A stretch of DNA of 64,000 bases. Origin: Acidobacteriota bacterium (GTDB lineage Bacteria; Acidobacteriota; Vicinamibacteria; Vicinamibacterales; JAKQTR01). Made by a program: the position numbers and the translations under genes. Numbering within the stretch: position 1 is the first letter of the stretch; the number at the start of each line of letters is the position of its first letter. The notes below the pieces were generated by a model, which saw nothing but the letters and a program-made list of their open reading frames with translations, did not search any database and had not been told where the DNA came from. Of this stretch, positions 63,879 to 64,000 are shown in pieces. Where the stretch lies: NCBI GenBank assembly GCA_026393675.1, contig JAPKZQ010000014.1, positions 27,403 through 91,402 on the forward strand. Direction: 5' to 3'.

Positions 63879-63913
63879 GTCGGTATGTGATATATAGTGT
63901 TGACATACCGACT
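63879..63913 (+). promoter_or_regulatory. Perfect 10-base inverted repeat, probable operator
   Basis: gtcggtatgt and acataccgac flank a 15-base AT-rich spacer (gatatatagtgtttg). A TTGACA sequence lies at 63901-63906, overlapping the right arm. The atgt/acat ends recall known PadR-type operators. It lies 44 bases before the last gene start, consistent with autoregulation. Confidence 0.6.
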
Positions 63914-63957
63914 CTGTTGTGGCATCCTGCGGGTACGATCACCGCAGGAGCTGCCTA

Positions 63958-64000
63958 TGCCCGACGACTCGCTCAAAGACCTGATTCTTGGCACGGTGGA
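63958..64000 (+). CDS. Start of a gene cut by the right edge, possibly a PadR-like regulator
   Basis: Only 14 residues are visible: MPDDSLKDLILGTV. The ATG follows GCAGGAGCTGCCT with a good ribosome-binding site. The short beginning resembles PadR-family regulators, and the inverted repeat just upstream would suit one, but identity is not established from so few residues. Confidence 0.4.

Noticed and set aside
1..64000. tRNA, rRNA, CRISPR arrays, insertion sequences and prophage genes
   Set aside because: None was recognised by reading; short intergenic repeats found are REP-like and lack CRISPR spacing. A tRNAscan or ISfinder search was not possible.

Overview
This is a high-GC (roughly two thirds G+C by eye), gene-dense bacterial chromosome segment. 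It has 46 supported or partial protein genes and no visible rRNA, tRNA, CRISPR array, transposase or phage gene. The gene mix points to Acidobacteriota, perhaps a Vicinamibacteria-like lineage: many secreted peptidases (S9, S46, M14, DUF5117-type metalloprotease), a large BNR/sortilin-like protein, a TPR gene coupled to a secreted VWFA gene, and a long-form Pst transporter. This placement is inference from gene content; no rRNA is present to confirm it.

Layout. 1-3.4 kb: 3' part of an Eco57I-like restriction-modification enzyme that continues past the left edge. 3.4-9.7 kb: bacterioferritin, a TauE/DUF1634 membrane pair, an exported amidohydrolase, ketopantoate reductase, a HAD phosphatase and an AspA/AstE-like hydrolase. 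9.7-21.6 kb: a compact phosphate-starvation block. A PhoB/PhoR-type pair on the plus strand converges on two tandem OprP-like porins followed by pstS-pstC-pstA-pstB-phoU on the minus strand. 21.6-30.1 kb: M14 carboxypeptidase, glutamine synthetase family protein, methyltransferase, an aldehyde:ferredoxin-oxidoreductase-type tungstoenzyme with its ThiS/MoaD-like partner, and a NarL-type two-component system whose kinase has two extra C-terminal membrane helices. 30.1-35.3 kb: BCP peroxiredoxin, S9 peptidase, rubrerythrin and a putative lipoprotein. 35.3-40 kb: acetate operon DUF485-actP-acs, followed 4 bases later by a dimethylargininase-like gene. 40-49 kb: secreted metalloprotease, a 1758-residue extracellular nuclease, and a CheW protein with an internal CZB zinc domain. 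49-64 kb: BNR protein, small zinc-binding proteins, a peptidase run (serine hydrolase, S46, M14), a TPR/VWFA pair, and the first codons of a gene behind a perfect 10-base inverted repeat.

How it fits together. pstS, both porins and the giant nuclease each have an 11-base-spaced T(A/T)AC...TAAC direct repeat upstream, all in the same orientation relative to the gene. For pstS and the porins a -10-like hexamer lies at a constant distance. This is proposed as the Pho box of this organism, and it would make the nuclease a phosphate-scavenging DNase/RNase. The secreted peptidases together with acs/actP suggest a heterotroph living on protein, peptides and acetate. Bacterioferritin, rubrerythrin, BCP and the tungstoenzyme point to low-oxygen or fluctuating redox conditions.

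Several short repeat families mark the intergenic spaces: REP/BIME-like attccggc/gccggaat pairs; GGGCTCCAGCCC hairpins; cctgag...gtcgaagg elements, two of which lie in frame inside a peptidase gene; and a two-copy element beside the bacterioferritin and rubrerythrin genes.
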